A DNA stretch of 32,563 nt from Verrucomicrobiota bacterium (GCA_009885995.1 VFJQ01000143.1:1-32563); one strand, 5' to 3'. Positions 1-7,934 are shown, numbered from the stretch's first letter. Program-made: numbers and translations. Notes: generated from the sequence alone by a model not told the origin.

Positions 1-704
1 CGCAGCTCATCGCCCTGCGCGGCAAGATCGAAGCGCAAGGGCGCGGGCTGATGCTCGACTTCGGGCGGCTCGATTTTCCCGATTGCTGGTGGGGCAAAAA
101 GATGTGGCCACGCCTGGTCTCCCAACTCACCGCCGACGGCGAAGACTGGTTGCGCGAAGCCCTCGAACCCCAGCGGGCCATGGCCCAGGCCCTCCACGCG
201 CAGATCCTCGAACTCGATGCCCGGCTCGCCGCCGTGGCCGCGCAAACCCTCACCGTGCCACTGCCCCACGGCCTCGGCCAGCTCACCGCGCTCACCGCCT
301 GCCTGGAAGTCATGGACTGGCAACGCTTCAGCAACCGCAAAAAAGTCGGCAGCTACATCGGCTGTGCCCCGAGCGAAAACAGCACCGGCGGCCCCGGCCA
401 GCTCCTCGGCCACATCGACCGGCAAGGCAACCGGCGCCTGCGCAGCCTGCTCACCGAAGCCATCTGGCGGCTGCTCCGCTGGGAACCCGGCTGGCAGGGC
501 TTCGCCAAATGGGGCGCCGTGATCCGCGAGGGCCACGGCAGCACCGTGCGCAAAAAGAAAGCCGTCATCGCCTGCGTGCGTCTGCTCTTCATCGACCTCT
601 GGCGGCTCTTCACCAGCCGGGCCACCCTCGCCGATCTCGGCTTCCGCGGAGCCCCCCCGCTACCGCTGGCCAAAACTTCACCCAGCCTCATCACCACTAA
701 CTAA
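1..704 (+). CDS. IS110-family transposase, C-terminal part (5' end outside window)
   Basis: The reading frame is open from base 3 with no start needed inside the window, so this is the 3' part of a longer gene; the ATG at 51 is internal. The translation ends in the IS110/IS116/IS902 C-terminal transposase domain: a helix-hairpin-like GLGQLTALTACLEVMDWQRF, then YIGCAPSENSTGGPGQ, then GHIDRQGNRRLRSLLTEAIW, which follow the family pattern of P-G-(I/L)-G, a Y-x-G-x-x-P motif with S-G, and a G-N-x-x-L-R-x-x-L motif. IS110 enzymes combine a DEDD RuvC-like N-terminal domain (not seen here) with this serine-containing C-terminal domain and are directed by an element-encoded bridge or seeker RNA. The TAA stop lies in a TAACTAACTAG run. 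No DEDD residues can be judged because the N-terminus is missing, so activity cannot be assessed. Confidence 0.88.
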   Translation, partial: QLIALRGKIEAQGRGLMLDFGRLDFPDCWWGKKMWPRLVSQLTADGEDWLREALEPQRAMAQALHAQILELDARLAAVAAQTLTVPLPHGLGQLTALTACLEVMDWQRFSNRKKVGSYIGCAPSENSTGGPGQLLGHIDRQGNRRLRSLLTEAIWRLLRWEPGWQGFAKWGAVIREGHGSTVRKKKAVIACVRLLFIDLWRLFTSRATLADLGFRGAPPLPLAKTSPSLITTN

Positions 705-960
705 CTAGCTAACGCCTCTCTGATCGCCTCACCCGCGATGCGCAATATCTTGCCAACGGTAAAGCCCCTGATCGAAGCCCTGCAGCTGGCGGACGTAACG
801 GTCCGTCGACGGTTTAGAGTGGTCGGCGCTTACTGCTTGGGTCCATCCAGGACCGATGACCTCGGATTCCCTGACTGGGCGCAGAGCCTGCCCGCACCCG
901 CCGCCCCGCGCGGTCCCGGTGCGGGCAGAGCTACCCTGCTGCTCGCATAGGAGCTTGGAA
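705..960 (+). other. Hairpin-rich non-coding stretch behind the IS110 transposase (candidate structured RNA)
   Basis: Three small inverted repeats follow one another: CGGAC at 790-794 with GTCCG at 801-805; GGTCC at 840-844 with GGACC at 850-854; and an 11-bp perfect stem, CTGCCCGCACC at 888-898 with GGTGCGGGCAG at 918-928. There is no convincing reading frame. IS1111-group members of the IS110 family carry their guide RNA downstream of the transposase gene, and IS110-group members carry it upstream. A guide RNA here is therefore possible but is an inference: the element's right end is not recognisable by eye and the subgroup is not established. Confidence 0.3.
888..928. repeat. 11-bp perfect inverted repeat with 19-nt loop
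   Basis: CTGCCCGCACC at 888-898 pairs perfectly with GGTGCGGGCAG at 918-928. The loop holds the self-complementary CCGCGCGG. There is no T-run after it on either strand, so it is not an ordinary intrinsic terminator. It is the strongest hairpin between the transposase and the next gene. Confidence 0.7.
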
Positions 961-1847
961 GTCTTCGGACTCCGCATCCTGACCCAAGGCCGTCCGCACG
1001 GCGCCTCGCCCCACCCATCACCCTTGACCTCACCCGATGTTCTAAACCGCCCAGCACCCAGCCACGACTCCAGGAAGCCGCTGCGAGATAGTCTCGGTTC
1101 GGGGGGAACTAAGATACTCAACCCCGAGCCTCGCCACTCCTCCTAACCATCCGTCAAACGCTGTCGCTTCCACCACGACCCTTGACAATCCTTCATAGGC
1201 GCTGCAGCGACTTAGACGTTTCCGGTTCTTCGTGGATCCCCAAAGCGAGCCAAGCGAGAAAGGCGGCGATGCATGCGCTGAAGCAAAGGTCTGCAGCGGC
1301 AATGCAAAAGGGGCTGCGTCTGTGGAGTGCGAAGTGAAGCAATGCGCCGAAAAGGAGATAAAAGATGTTCGCAACAAACCCGGACAGGAAAAAGACGCGT
1401 ATAGAGCCATGGTTATCGATATCGGCTGTCCCCATTGACGTTGAACGAAAGGACCGACATGCCAAAGGCCAAACGCGATGGGACCTCGAAGCAGAACGAG
1501 TGGTAAGTGCTTCTTCATGGAACACGCGCAGAAGCGCATGACATCGCTTTTGAGCCGCAAGAGGTCAGCATAAGCCGACTCCATCGCCACCCCGCCTTTC
1601 GGACAAGCCGAAATCTCCCCCGCGCAGGCTCAGTCCACCGCGTCACATACTCCGCGCACTCCGCGTATCGCTCCAGTCGCTATACCCGGTCAGGCCGCCG
1701 ACGGTGCACCTGCCCGAGAACCAGCCGTGGTTTGCTTGAATGAGCGGATAAATTTCTGATACCTCGGCTCGCACAAACATCCCACCGATGAGCTTCCCAA
1801 TTCCATTTCCCGACAGGTTGCCGGTGCAGATCGAATAGCCGCGCACC
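961..1847. other. Low-coding intergenic region
   Basis: Nearly 0.9 kb with no gene I can support firmly. Its base composition is less GC-rich than that of the flanking genes, and stop codons are frequent in most frames. One weak minus-strand candidate for a small membrane protein lies at 1193-1435. The remainder (about 961-1190 and 1440-1847) shows no recognised domain, tRNA or strong promoter. The region sits between a mobile-element remnant and a small two-gene module, so decayed mobile DNA is a likely origin. Confidence 0.5.
1193..1435 (-). CDS. Possible small membrane protein (doubtful)
   Basis: An 80-residue frame starting at the ATG at 1435; an upstream ATG at 1525 would add 30 residues of unremarkable sequence. 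It encodes two hydrophobic stretches, FFLSGFVANIFYLLFGALLH and FCIAAADLCFSACIAAFLAW, separated by a short basic loop (HRRSP) and followed by a charged tail with EEPE. That pattern suits a two-helix membrane protein better than random reading. Against it: no ribosome-binding site is visible, the GC at third positions is only moderate compared with neighbouring genes, and no family is recognised. No function can be proposed. Confidence 0.28.
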   Translation of the reverse strand: MGTADIDNHGSIRVFFLSGFVANIFYLLFGALLHFALHRRSPFCIAAADLCFSACIAAFLAWLALGIHEEPETSKSLQRL

Positions 1848-2186
1848 ATGAAGCTGCCGAACGCCCATCTCGCCATCGTCGAGCGCGAGAAGATCGCCGA
1901 CTACCTGCTGAACCCGGCGCATCCCGACAACGGAGGCAAGGCCGCGTTCTTCATCGCGCACGGCTTCCAGCGTGAGGATTGGCAGACGTTGGTCGCCGCA
2001 CTGCTCGGGCTGGCGGCGACCGGAGAGGTCGCCAAAGAACTGGCCTCGCCGCATGGGCGGAAGTATGTTCTCGACGGTTCCATCCAAACTCCCGCGCACC
2101 GGCAGCCGGTGCTGCGGACGGTTTGGATCGTGGACCACGGCACCACCGCCCCGCGGCTGGTGACGGCCTATCCACACGACGGTTAA
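1848..2186 (+). CDS. DUF6883 domain protein
   Basis: This 112-residue protein covers a whole DUF6883 domain. It opens with MKLPNAHLAIVEREKIADYL, continues with the typical G-K-A-A-F-F and GFQREDW segment, a central L-x-x-A-x-x-G helix, and ends with the hallmark VRTVWIV-like strand (LRTVWIVDHG) and a final LVTAYPHDG. The family is small and cytosolic, with no catalytic residues known to me. Members occur alone and as C-terminal modules of larger toxin-like proteins. Here it is followed 10 bp later by a DUF4926 gene, a recurrent pairing that suggests a toxin-antitoxin-like or toxin-immunity-like unit. Which partner would be the toxin is not known. No clear Shine-Dalgarno sequence precedes the ATG. 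The domain call is confident; the function is not. Confidence 0.82.
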   Translation: MKLPNAHLAIVEREKIADYLLNPAHPDNGGKAAFFIAHGFQREDWQTLVAALLGLAATGEVAKELASPHGRKYVLDGSIQTPAHRQPVLRTVWIVDHGTTAPRLVTAYPHDG

Positions 2187-2196
2187 ATCGAAAGCC

Positions 2197-2427
2197 ATGA
2201 TCAAAGAACACGACCGAGTAGTGCTGACCACACCCGTCCCAGCCGAAGCGCTCGAAGCCGGCGATGTGGGAACAGTGGTGCATCTTTATCGCGACGGCCT
2301 CGCTTACGAAGTGGAGTTCACGACTCTCGACGGCAAGACCGCCGCCGTGGTGACGCTGGAGGCCGCGCAAGTGCGGCCCATCGGCCACCGCGAGATCACC
2401 CACGCCCGGACGCTGGCTGCGGCCTGA
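2197..2427 (+). CDS. DUF4926 domain protein
   Basis: A 76-residue protein that matches DUF4926 over its central part. After V-V-L-T-x-P-V-P it has the family core E-A-G-D-V-G-T-V-V-H-L-Y, then AYEVEFTTLDGKTAAVVTLE and a terminal QVRPI. The G-D-x-G-x-V turn and the YEVEF strand suggest a small beta-barrel of SH3-like type, which is inference from sequence. The start lies 10 bp after the stop of the DUF6883 gene, so the two are very likely co-transcribed. DUF4926 genes are often found beside DUF6883 genes, which is the reason for reading the two as one module. The C-terminal tail (EITHARTLAAA) is outside the usual domain. Confidence 0.82.
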   Translation: MIKEHDRVVLTTPVPAEALEAGDVGTVVHLYRDGLAYEVEFTTLDGKTAAVVTLEAAQVRPIGHREITHARTLAAA

Positions 2428-2448
2428 AAAACTGCATCCGCTGGCGAG

Positions 2449-5442
2449 CTACTGTTGCTCGTCGCCCTGGCGTTTACGCTTCCGCGCGAGCAGGCGCTCG
2501 GTTGTGGATTGAGCTTCGCCGCCGGGCTCCTCGGTGGGTGTCGGCTCGGGTGGTTTGATTTTCGGCGCAGCGGGACGCACGGACGGCGCGACGATCGGCG
2601 GCGGGCGCGCGGCGCGCGGCTCGGCGAGTTGCTCCCTCACCTGCGCCTTGCGCTGGAGCAGCGCGCCCATCGTCTCCGTCGAGGCCGCGCGGCGCGGGCG
2701 GAACCACGCGCGGACCGCGTCCCAGTCGAGTTGGATGCGCCGCACGCCCACGTCGAGCGGCACGAGGATGCAGAGCGCGAGGAGGAACCAATCGAAGACC
2801 GGGCGCGAGCTTTCGCGCGTCACACGTTGCGGGTGGAAAAGGTCCACGTCGTTCGCGCTCAGCACGCGCCCACCGGTCCGCTCGGCGATTTGTTTCAGCG
2901 CGATCGGATCGCTGCGGAAGCGCAGATACTCCGCCGAGTAAGGCACCGCGAATCCGCCGAGCGCCTGCTCGTTGCGCTCCTTCCCGCCCGCGCTGCCGGT
3001 GCCGGCGGCCATCACCTGGTAGCGGCCTTTCCCCCACAGCGGGAACATCGCCTGGTAGCGGCGCGGCGCGATCTGCTTGAGCAGCACGGTGATGGTGTCG
3101 CCGCGCGGCCCCGCGACGCGCGCGGTGAGATCGAGGAAGCTTTCGTCCTTTGCGAAATCCTCCACCGCGACCACGCCCTGCCCGCCGCTCGCGAAGGCGC
3201 GCAGGTGCAGATCGCTCTTCTGCTCCACGCGCGAGACTTCCTGCGCGAGCTGCTTCACGAACGCGTTGAACTTCTCCCAATCGACCCACTCGCTACCCCA
3301 GTTGCGCGCGAGGTCGCTCGTCCACGCTGCCGTCGTGCCGAGCCCGAAACGCCACGTCGCGAGCACGGGATCGATCTGGTCGGCTTCCTCCGCTTTCTCC
3401 GGCGGCGCACGGAGCACCAGCGTCGCGCGCGGCTTGATCGTCGTGAGCACCAGCCCGCGCAGCTCGGGCACCGCATCGAGGCCCTTGAGCACCGGCGAGG
3501 GGAACTCGACCGTCGGCGTGAAGACGCGGTTTTGCAGCATCGAGCGCTTCAGCGTCTTGGCTTCCTTGATGAAGATGCTCGGGAGCTGCGCCGGATCCTG
3601 CGGGAAGTAGTAGCGCCCGCCCGTCGCCGCCGCGACCGACTGCATGATGCTGATGTCCTGCCCGCCATGCGGATTGATCGCGATCATCGACACGCTGATC
3701 TTCGCATCCACGAAGCCCTGCACCGTCTGCGGCGTCGGCGGCGACGGATCGCCGTCGGAGATCACGATGAGATGTTTCGCCGAGGCGTCGCTCGCCTTGA
3801 GCGCATTCAGCGCGAGCACCATGCCCGGCTCGAAGGCCGGCATGTCGCCCGGCTCGGCTTTGTTGATCGCCATCGCGAGCTTCTCGTATTGCCCCGCGGG
3901 TGTGAGCGGGAAGACCCAGTTCATCCCGTTGTTCGTCGCGTTGCCGCCCCACTCGAAGTCGAGCAGCGCGACCTCGTCCTGCGCGCCGAGCACGCGGATC
4001 GCCTCCTTCGCGATGCGCTTGGCCCACGTGTTGCCTTCGGCGAATTCGCACGTGTGCAAAATAATCGCGAGCGCACCCTTCGGCAGCACCTTCTTCTGCG
4101 TCGTGTCCATCGTGACCGGCAGCACTTCCTCCACCGCACTGCGGTGATAGCCGCCCGGGCCATAGCTGTTCGCGCCGCCGAGCATCACAAAGCCGGTGCC
4201 CTGGTGATACACCGCGTCGCGCAAGCTCTGAAGCTGCTGCGGATCGAACTCATCCGCCGGCACGTTCGGGAAAATCACGAGATCGTAAGGCAGCAGCGAG
4301 AGCGAATCGCGCGGGAACTCGTAGGCGAAGCGCGTCTGCACGATGCGCTGGCTGGCCTTGAGCGCGTCGGCGAGCGGCTCCCAGTCGCGCACATCGCCAC
4401 GGCTCGCGGAGACGATGAGCACCTTCCCCTCGCCGCGCAGGAAGAGATCACCGACCGCCACGTTGTTCTCCTTCCAACCGTCCTCGCTCGCGGGAGGCTC
4501 GATCGTCGCGACGTATTCGTAGTAGCCGGGCTCGCGCAGGTAGAGCGGCAGGGAGTAGCGGTTCTTCCCCGCGGTGTAATCGACCGGCTTCTCGAAGATC
4601 ACCTTCCCGTTCTCCTGCAAACGCAGCGTGCCGCGACCAGGCGCGAGCGAGTTGAGCAGCACGTTCGCTTCGTAAGTCTCGCCCTGCTTCACCACACGCG
4701 GGAGGTCGAGCCGCTCGAGCCAAACTTCCTTCGCGAAGTCGAAGCCGATCGGCAGCACATCCACCGCGACGCCGCGTGCCTTGAGCGAATCGAGCATCGC
4801 GGCAGTCGAGCCATCCGTCTCATTCCCATCGCTCACGAGCACGACGCGACCTTGATTCCCCTCCGGCAGCATCGCCGCCGCGAGCCCGAGTCCTTTCGCC
4901 AAATCCGAGCCGTCCTTCGCCACGCGGGAGTTGATCGTCTCGAACGGGAACGTTGCCCGCGGCGGCAACTCCACCGCCGCATCGCGCCCGAACACCACCA
5001 GCCCCGCCTCATCCTTCTCCGGCTTCTTCTGCACCGTCTGCATGATCCAAGAGAGCGCCGCGTCGCTCACTTTCTCGCCCATCGAGTCCGACACATCGAG
5101 CGCATACACCACCGAGAGCGTGTCCGACTTCCGCACCGCGCGCGGCTCCGCGAGTAGCAAGACGAACGCGCCCACCAGCGTCAACCGCACGAGCAGCGCC
5201 ACCACGCTGCGCACCCCGCTCAAGCCCGAGCCGCCCGCATGGTGCATCCACCAAAACCACGGCGCGACCGCGATCAGCCAAAACGCATTCAGCCGTGTGA
5301 AGCGCAACACACCGCGCATTTCGAGGAAGAGAACGAGCCCGGCGAAGACGACTAGGAAGACCACCAGCGGCGCCACCGCACGCCACGTCACCGCCCGGCG
5401 CGGCGGCTGGATCAGCGCGGAGATAAAAGCGGGAAGGCGCAC
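2449..5442 (-). CDS. Large VWA membrane protein with GATase1-like module
   Basis: A 997-residue inner-membrane protein. Hydrophobic helices lie at about 23-42, 52-66 and 78-99, and another near 883-901. Residues about 110-235 form a von Willebrand A domain with an intact MIDAS: D116-x-S118-x-S120, a serine at 179 and D205 in VSDGNETDG. Residues about 340-440 (KVLIVSASRGDVRDWEPLA to SYGPGGYHRS) resemble the putative glutamine-amidotransferase-like domain found in such proteins; it has no Cys-His-Glu triad that I can see. A second VWA-like fold spans about 455-615, but its first motif reads HTCEF instead of D-x-S-x-S, while ISDGDPS is kept. The C-terminal 80 residues are rich in Pro, Arg and Glu. 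The gene begins 42 bp after kefC on the same strand. Such proteins usually sit with MoxR ATPases, absent here. The substrate or partner is unknown. Confidence 0.85.
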   Translation of the reverse strand: MRLPAFISALIQPPRRAVTWRAVAPLVVFLVVFAGLVLFLEMRGVLRFTRLNAFWLIAVAPWFWWMHHAGGSGLSGVRSVVALLVRLTLVGAFVLLLAEPRAVRKSDTLSVVYALDVSDSMGEKVSDAALSWIMQTVQKKPEKDEAGLVVFGRDAAVELPPRATFPFETINSRVAKDGSDLAKGLGLAAAMLPEGNQGRVVLVSDGNETDGSTAAMLDSLKARGVAVDVLPIGFDFAKEVWLERLDLPRVVKQGETYEANVLLNSLAPGRGTLRLQENGKVIFEKPVDYTAGKNRYSLPLYLREPGYYEYVATIEPPASEDGWKENNVAVGDLFLRGEGKVLIVSASRGDVRDWEPLADALKASQRIVQTRFAYEFPRDSLSLLPYDLVIFPNVPADEFDPQQLQSLRDAVYHQGTGFVMLGGANSYGPGGYHRSAVEEVLPVTMDTTQKKVLPKGALAIILHTCEFAEGNTWAKRIAKEAIRVLGAQDEVALLDFEWGGNATNNGMNWVFPLTPAGQYEKLAMAINKAEPGDMPAFEPGMVLALNALKASDASAKHLIVISDGDPSPPTPQTVQGFVDAKISVSMIAINPHGGQDISIMQSVAAATGGRYYFPQDPAQLPSIFIKEAKTLKRSMLQNRVFTPTVEFPSPVLKGLDAVPELRGLVLTTIKPRATLVLRAPPEKAEEADQIDPVLATWRFGLGTTAAWTSDLARNWGSEWVDWEKFNAFVKQLAQEVSRVEQKSDLHLRAFASGGQGVVAVEDFAKDESFLDLTARVAGPRGDTITVLLKQIAPRRYQAMFPLWGKGRYQVMAAGTGSAGGKERNEQALGGFAVPYSAEYLRFRSDPIALKQIAERTGGRVLSANDVDLFHPQRVTRESSRPVFDWFLLALCILVPLDVGVRRIQLDWDAVRAWFRPRRAASTETMGALLQRKAQVREQLAEPRAARPPPIVAPSVRPAAPKIKPPEPTPTEEPGGEAQSTTERLLARKRKRQGDEQQ

Positions 5443-5484
5443 CGGGGAGAGATGGAAGGACGACGCGCGCGGGTCAATCGCGCG

Positions 5485-7347
5485 CTAGGCGTCGTTCTTC
5501 GGCACGCCGAGATCCCAGCCGTCGTCGGAAGAGCGGACGAAGCGGCGCTTGTCGTCGCGCAGGACGTTTTCGAGGTTCTCGATGTGCTGGCGGGCGATCG
5601 ATGTGTAGTCCTTATCGTCGCCTTCCCAATATTTCAGCATATCGCGCATCGCAGCTTCATCGTAGCCCTTGAAGATGCGCGCCGCACGGTGGGCTTGGTG
5701 CGCGCGGACGCCGAGCGTGCGCAGAGCGTCGATGCTGAAATCGAGCGCGCTGGCGAACGTGACGCGGTGCAGGTGGTCGATGCCGCGCTTCATCAACTCA
5801 TAGGCGTGCTGCCGGCTCTCGGCGCGCGCGATGATCTTCAGGTGCGGAAACTCGCGCTGCACGAGTTCGACGATCTCGATCGCTTTCTCCTCGTTGTCGA
5901 TCGCGCAGAGGAAGAGCTTCGCGCGCCCGGCACCGGCCGCGATGAGCAGATCCCTGCGCGAGGCGTCGCCGTAGAATGCCTTTAGGCCGAAGCGACCGAG
6001 CAACTCGACCTGGTCGGGATCGTTGTCGAGCACGGTCACGCCGAAGCCATTCGCGCGCAGCAGACGGCCGACGATGTGTCCGAAGCGGCCGAAGCCGGCG
6101 AGGATCACGGCGTTGTCGTGCTCGTCGATTTCATCCGCCTCGCGCTCCTTCTTCCGACCGCACCGGGCAAAGATCGGCTGGACGAGCTTTTCGTTGATCA
6201 CGAGCAGCAGCGGCGTGAGCGCCATGCTCAGGGCGATCACGGCAGTGAGCGGCGTGGTGACGGCGGGATCGAGCACGCCTTGCCGCGCGGCGAGCGAGAG
6301 CAGCACGAAACAAAACTCGCCGCCTTGCGCGAGCGCGAACGCGAACAGCCAGGACGCGCTCCATTCGTGGCGGAAGAGACGCGCGAGCACGAGCAAAACG
6401 AGCATCTTCACGACGATGAGACCGACCGTGAGCGCGGCGATGCGGCCGGGATGCGCGACGATGAAGGGAAAATCGATGCCCGCACCGATGGCGATGAAGA
6501 AGAGGCCCAGCAGCAGGCCCTTGAACGGCTCGAGGTCGGCTTCGAGCTGGTGGCGATACTCACTGTCGGCGAGCACCACGCCCGCGACGAACGCGCCGAG
6601 CGCCGCGGAGAGTCCGACGAGCGACATGAGCAGCGCCGTGCCGACGACGAGAAGGAGCGCGGCGGCGGTGCCGACTTCGCGCAGTTTCGTCTTCGCGAGG
6701 TAGCGAAAGATGAACGGCAGCGCGAGCCGGCCGGCGACGACAACGCTCGCGACGGCACCGAGCGTAACGAGCGGGCTCGCCCACTTCGGCAGCGCAGCGA
6801 GCGCCCCCGCCGACGCAGCCGCGCCGGTCGCGCGATGCGCGAGAAAGGGCAGGAGCGCGATGAGTGGAATGACCGCGATGTCTTGAAAGAGCAGCACCGA
6901 GAAGCACGCCTGCCCGCCGCTGGTCTTGAGCACGCCACGCTCGGCGAGCGATTGCAGCACGATGGCTGTCGAGGACATGGCGAGGATGAGGCCGATGGCG
7001 ACCGCTTCCGACCCCATGCGTCCGACCCACAACGCCACGCCGGCAATCACCAATGCGGTCGCGAGCACCTGCGCGCCGCCGAGCCCGAGGATCGGCCCGC
7101 GCAGCCGCCAGAGCAGCGAGGGGCGCAACTCGAGACCGATGATGAAAAGCATCATCACCACGCCGAACTCCGCGAAGTGCATCACCTCGTCGTGCTCGCC
7201 GACGAGATCCAGCGCCGACGGTCCGATGATCGCGCCCGCCACGAGATACCCGAGCACCGAGCCGAGCCCGAGCCGCTTGGCGATCGGCACGGAGATCACC
7301 GCGGCGAGGAGATAGACAAACGCCTGGAAGAAGAATTGGCCGCTCAT
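5485..7347 (-). CDS. kefC: Glutathione-regulated potassium-efflux antiporter KefC/KefB type
   Basis: A 620-residue protein, about the length of E. coli KefC. Residues 1-390 form the CPA2-type cation/proton exchanger with about 12 membrane helices, including MSSTAIVLQSL (about 124-134) and FQDIAVIP (154-161). The cytoplasmic loop SEYRHQLEADLEPFKGLLLG (HQLEAD at 266-271) corresponds to the regulatory loop of Kef proteins. Residues 412-530 are the RCK/TrkA-N domain with the nucleotide-binding GFGRFG at 418-423. The family exports potassium when glutathione adducts of electrophiles bind the RCK domain, acidifying the cell as protection. I chose the ATG at 7347 because it overlaps the kefF stop as ATGA and gives the standard N-terminus; a longer in-frame extension to 7689 would merely read through kefF. 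KefC rather than KefB is suggested only by the kefF-kefC order. Confidence 0.93.
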   Translation of the reverse strand: MSGQFFFQAFVYLLAAVISVPIAKRLGLGSVLGYLVAGAIIGPSALDLVGEHDEVMHFAEFGVVMMLFIIGLELRPSLLWRLRGPILGLGGAQVLATALVIAGVALWVGRMGSEAVAIGLILAMSSTAIVLQSLAERGVLKTSGGQACFSVLLFQDIAVIPLIALLPFLAHRATGAAASAGALAALPKWASPLVTLGAVASVVVAGRLALPFIFRYLAKTKLREVGTAAALLLVVGTALLMSLVGLSAALGAFVAGVVLADSEYRHQLEADLEPFKGLLLGLFFIAIGAGIDFPFIVAHPGRIAALTVGLIVVKMLVLLVLARLFRHEWSASWLFAFALAQGGEFCFVLLSLAARQGVLDPAVTTPLTAVIALSMALTPLLLVINEKLVQPIFARCGRKKEREADEIDEHDNAVILAGFGRFGHIVGRLLRANGFGVTVLDNDPDQVELLGRFGLKAFYGDASRRDLLIAAGAGRAKLFLCAIDNEEKAIEIVELVQREFPHLKIIARAESRQHAYELMKRGIDHLHRVTFASALDFSIDALRTLGVRAHQAHRAARIFKGYDEAAMRDMLKYWEGDDKDYTSIARQHIENLENVLRDDKRRFVRSSDDGWDLGVPKNDA

Positions 7348-7874
7348 GCGCAGAGGGTGGCGATGCGTCCACGATACGCCGCGACGTGCGCGGCGATCGC
7401 GTCTTGCGAGAGGCTGTGCGTGCCGTGGACGACGAAGGGTTCGAGATACTCCATCCCGCACAGCCGCGCCGTCTGCTCGAAGGGCGCGAGCAGTTGCGCG
7501 ATCGTGTAGCGGTTCAAGCCATCTGCGCCATACGACTCCTGCGGGCCACCCGTCGTAATCGCTGTGAGCACGCGTTTTCCCCGCAGCGCGTCGCCGCCTT
7601 CGCCGTAGGCAAAGCCGTATTCGAGCACGAGATCGAGCCACTCCTTCAGCAGTGCCGGACAGGAATACCAAAAGAACGGATGCTGCCACACGATCACGTC
7701 ATGCTCGCCGAGCAGGCATTGCTCGCGATCCACATCGAGGTGCAGGTCGGGGTATTCCTCGTAGAGATCGCGGACGGTGACGCCGTCGAGGTCGCGGACG
7801 GCATCGAGGAGATGCCGGTTCACTCGCGATTTGTGCAGCGCCGGATGGGCAAGAAGGATCAACACGCGGCTCAT
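7344..7874 (-). CDS. kefF: KefF-type NAD(P)H oxidoreductase, ancillary to KefC
   Basis: A 176-residue flavodoxin-fold protein of the NQO/KefF family, the same length as E. coli KefF. It begins MSRVLILLAHPALHKSRVN, the FMN-phosphate-binding start of the fold, and carries the family signature HPFFWYSCPALLKEWLDLVL and the downstream ITTGGPQESYG loop. In E. coli, KefF binds the cytosolic side of KefC and is needed for its full activity while also reducing quinones and electrophiles. The stop codon overlaps the kefC start by 4 bp (ATGA), so the two are translationally coupled. Upstream in-frame codons to 7922 lack family similarity, hence the ATG at 7874. A 9-bp inverted repeat abuts this ATG (see the separate entry). 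No Shine-Dalgarno sequence is seen. Confidence 0.92.
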   Translation of the reverse strand: MSRVLILLAHPALHKSRVNRHLLDAVRDLDGVTVRDLYEEYPDLHLDVDREQCLLGEHDVIVWQHPFFWYSCPALLKEWLDLVLEYGFAYGEGGDALRGKRVLTAITTGGPQESYGADGLNRYTIAQLLAPFEQTARLCGMEYLEPFVVHGTHSLSQDAIAAHVAAYRGRIATLCA

Positions 7875-7904
7875 GGGCGGCGACTTAAGCCGAACTCGCC
7901 GCCC
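7875..7904. repeat. 9-bp perfect inverted repeat touching the kefF start codon
   Basis: GGGCGGCGA at 7875-7883 and TCGCCGCCC at 7896-7904 are exact reverse complements with a 12-nt loop that contains CTTAAG. The stem directly adjoins the kefF ATG (7874, minus strand) and lies between the giant gene's stop (7935) and kefF. There is no U-run in either direction. It could be an operator, a translation-controlling hairpin or a weak 3'-end hairpin for the giant gene. The role is inference. Confidence 0.6.
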
Positions 7905-7934
7905 ACCGCATCCGCAAACCACCCGGGGTCCGGG

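Noticed and set aside
738..1146. Short plus-strand frames (738-950 and 856-1146)
   Set aside because: Low-complexity Pro/Arg-rich products over a hairpin-rich stretch; no domain. More likely non-coding or part of the mobile element.
1232..1438. Plus-strand 68-codon frame with several cysteines
   Set aside because: No family, no ribosome-binding site, and it is opposite the more credible hydrophobic minus-strand frame.
2455..5157. Plus-strand open frame of 900 codons
   Set aside because: Antisense to the VWA protein gene, with an Arg/His/Glu/Leu-rich product and no known motif.
5465..5485. GCGCGCG/CGCGCGC stem at the end of kefC considered as a terminator
   Set aside because: There is no U-run after it on the minus strand, and such alternating GC pairs arise easily in this composition. 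The next gene starts 42 bp on, so read-through is more likely.
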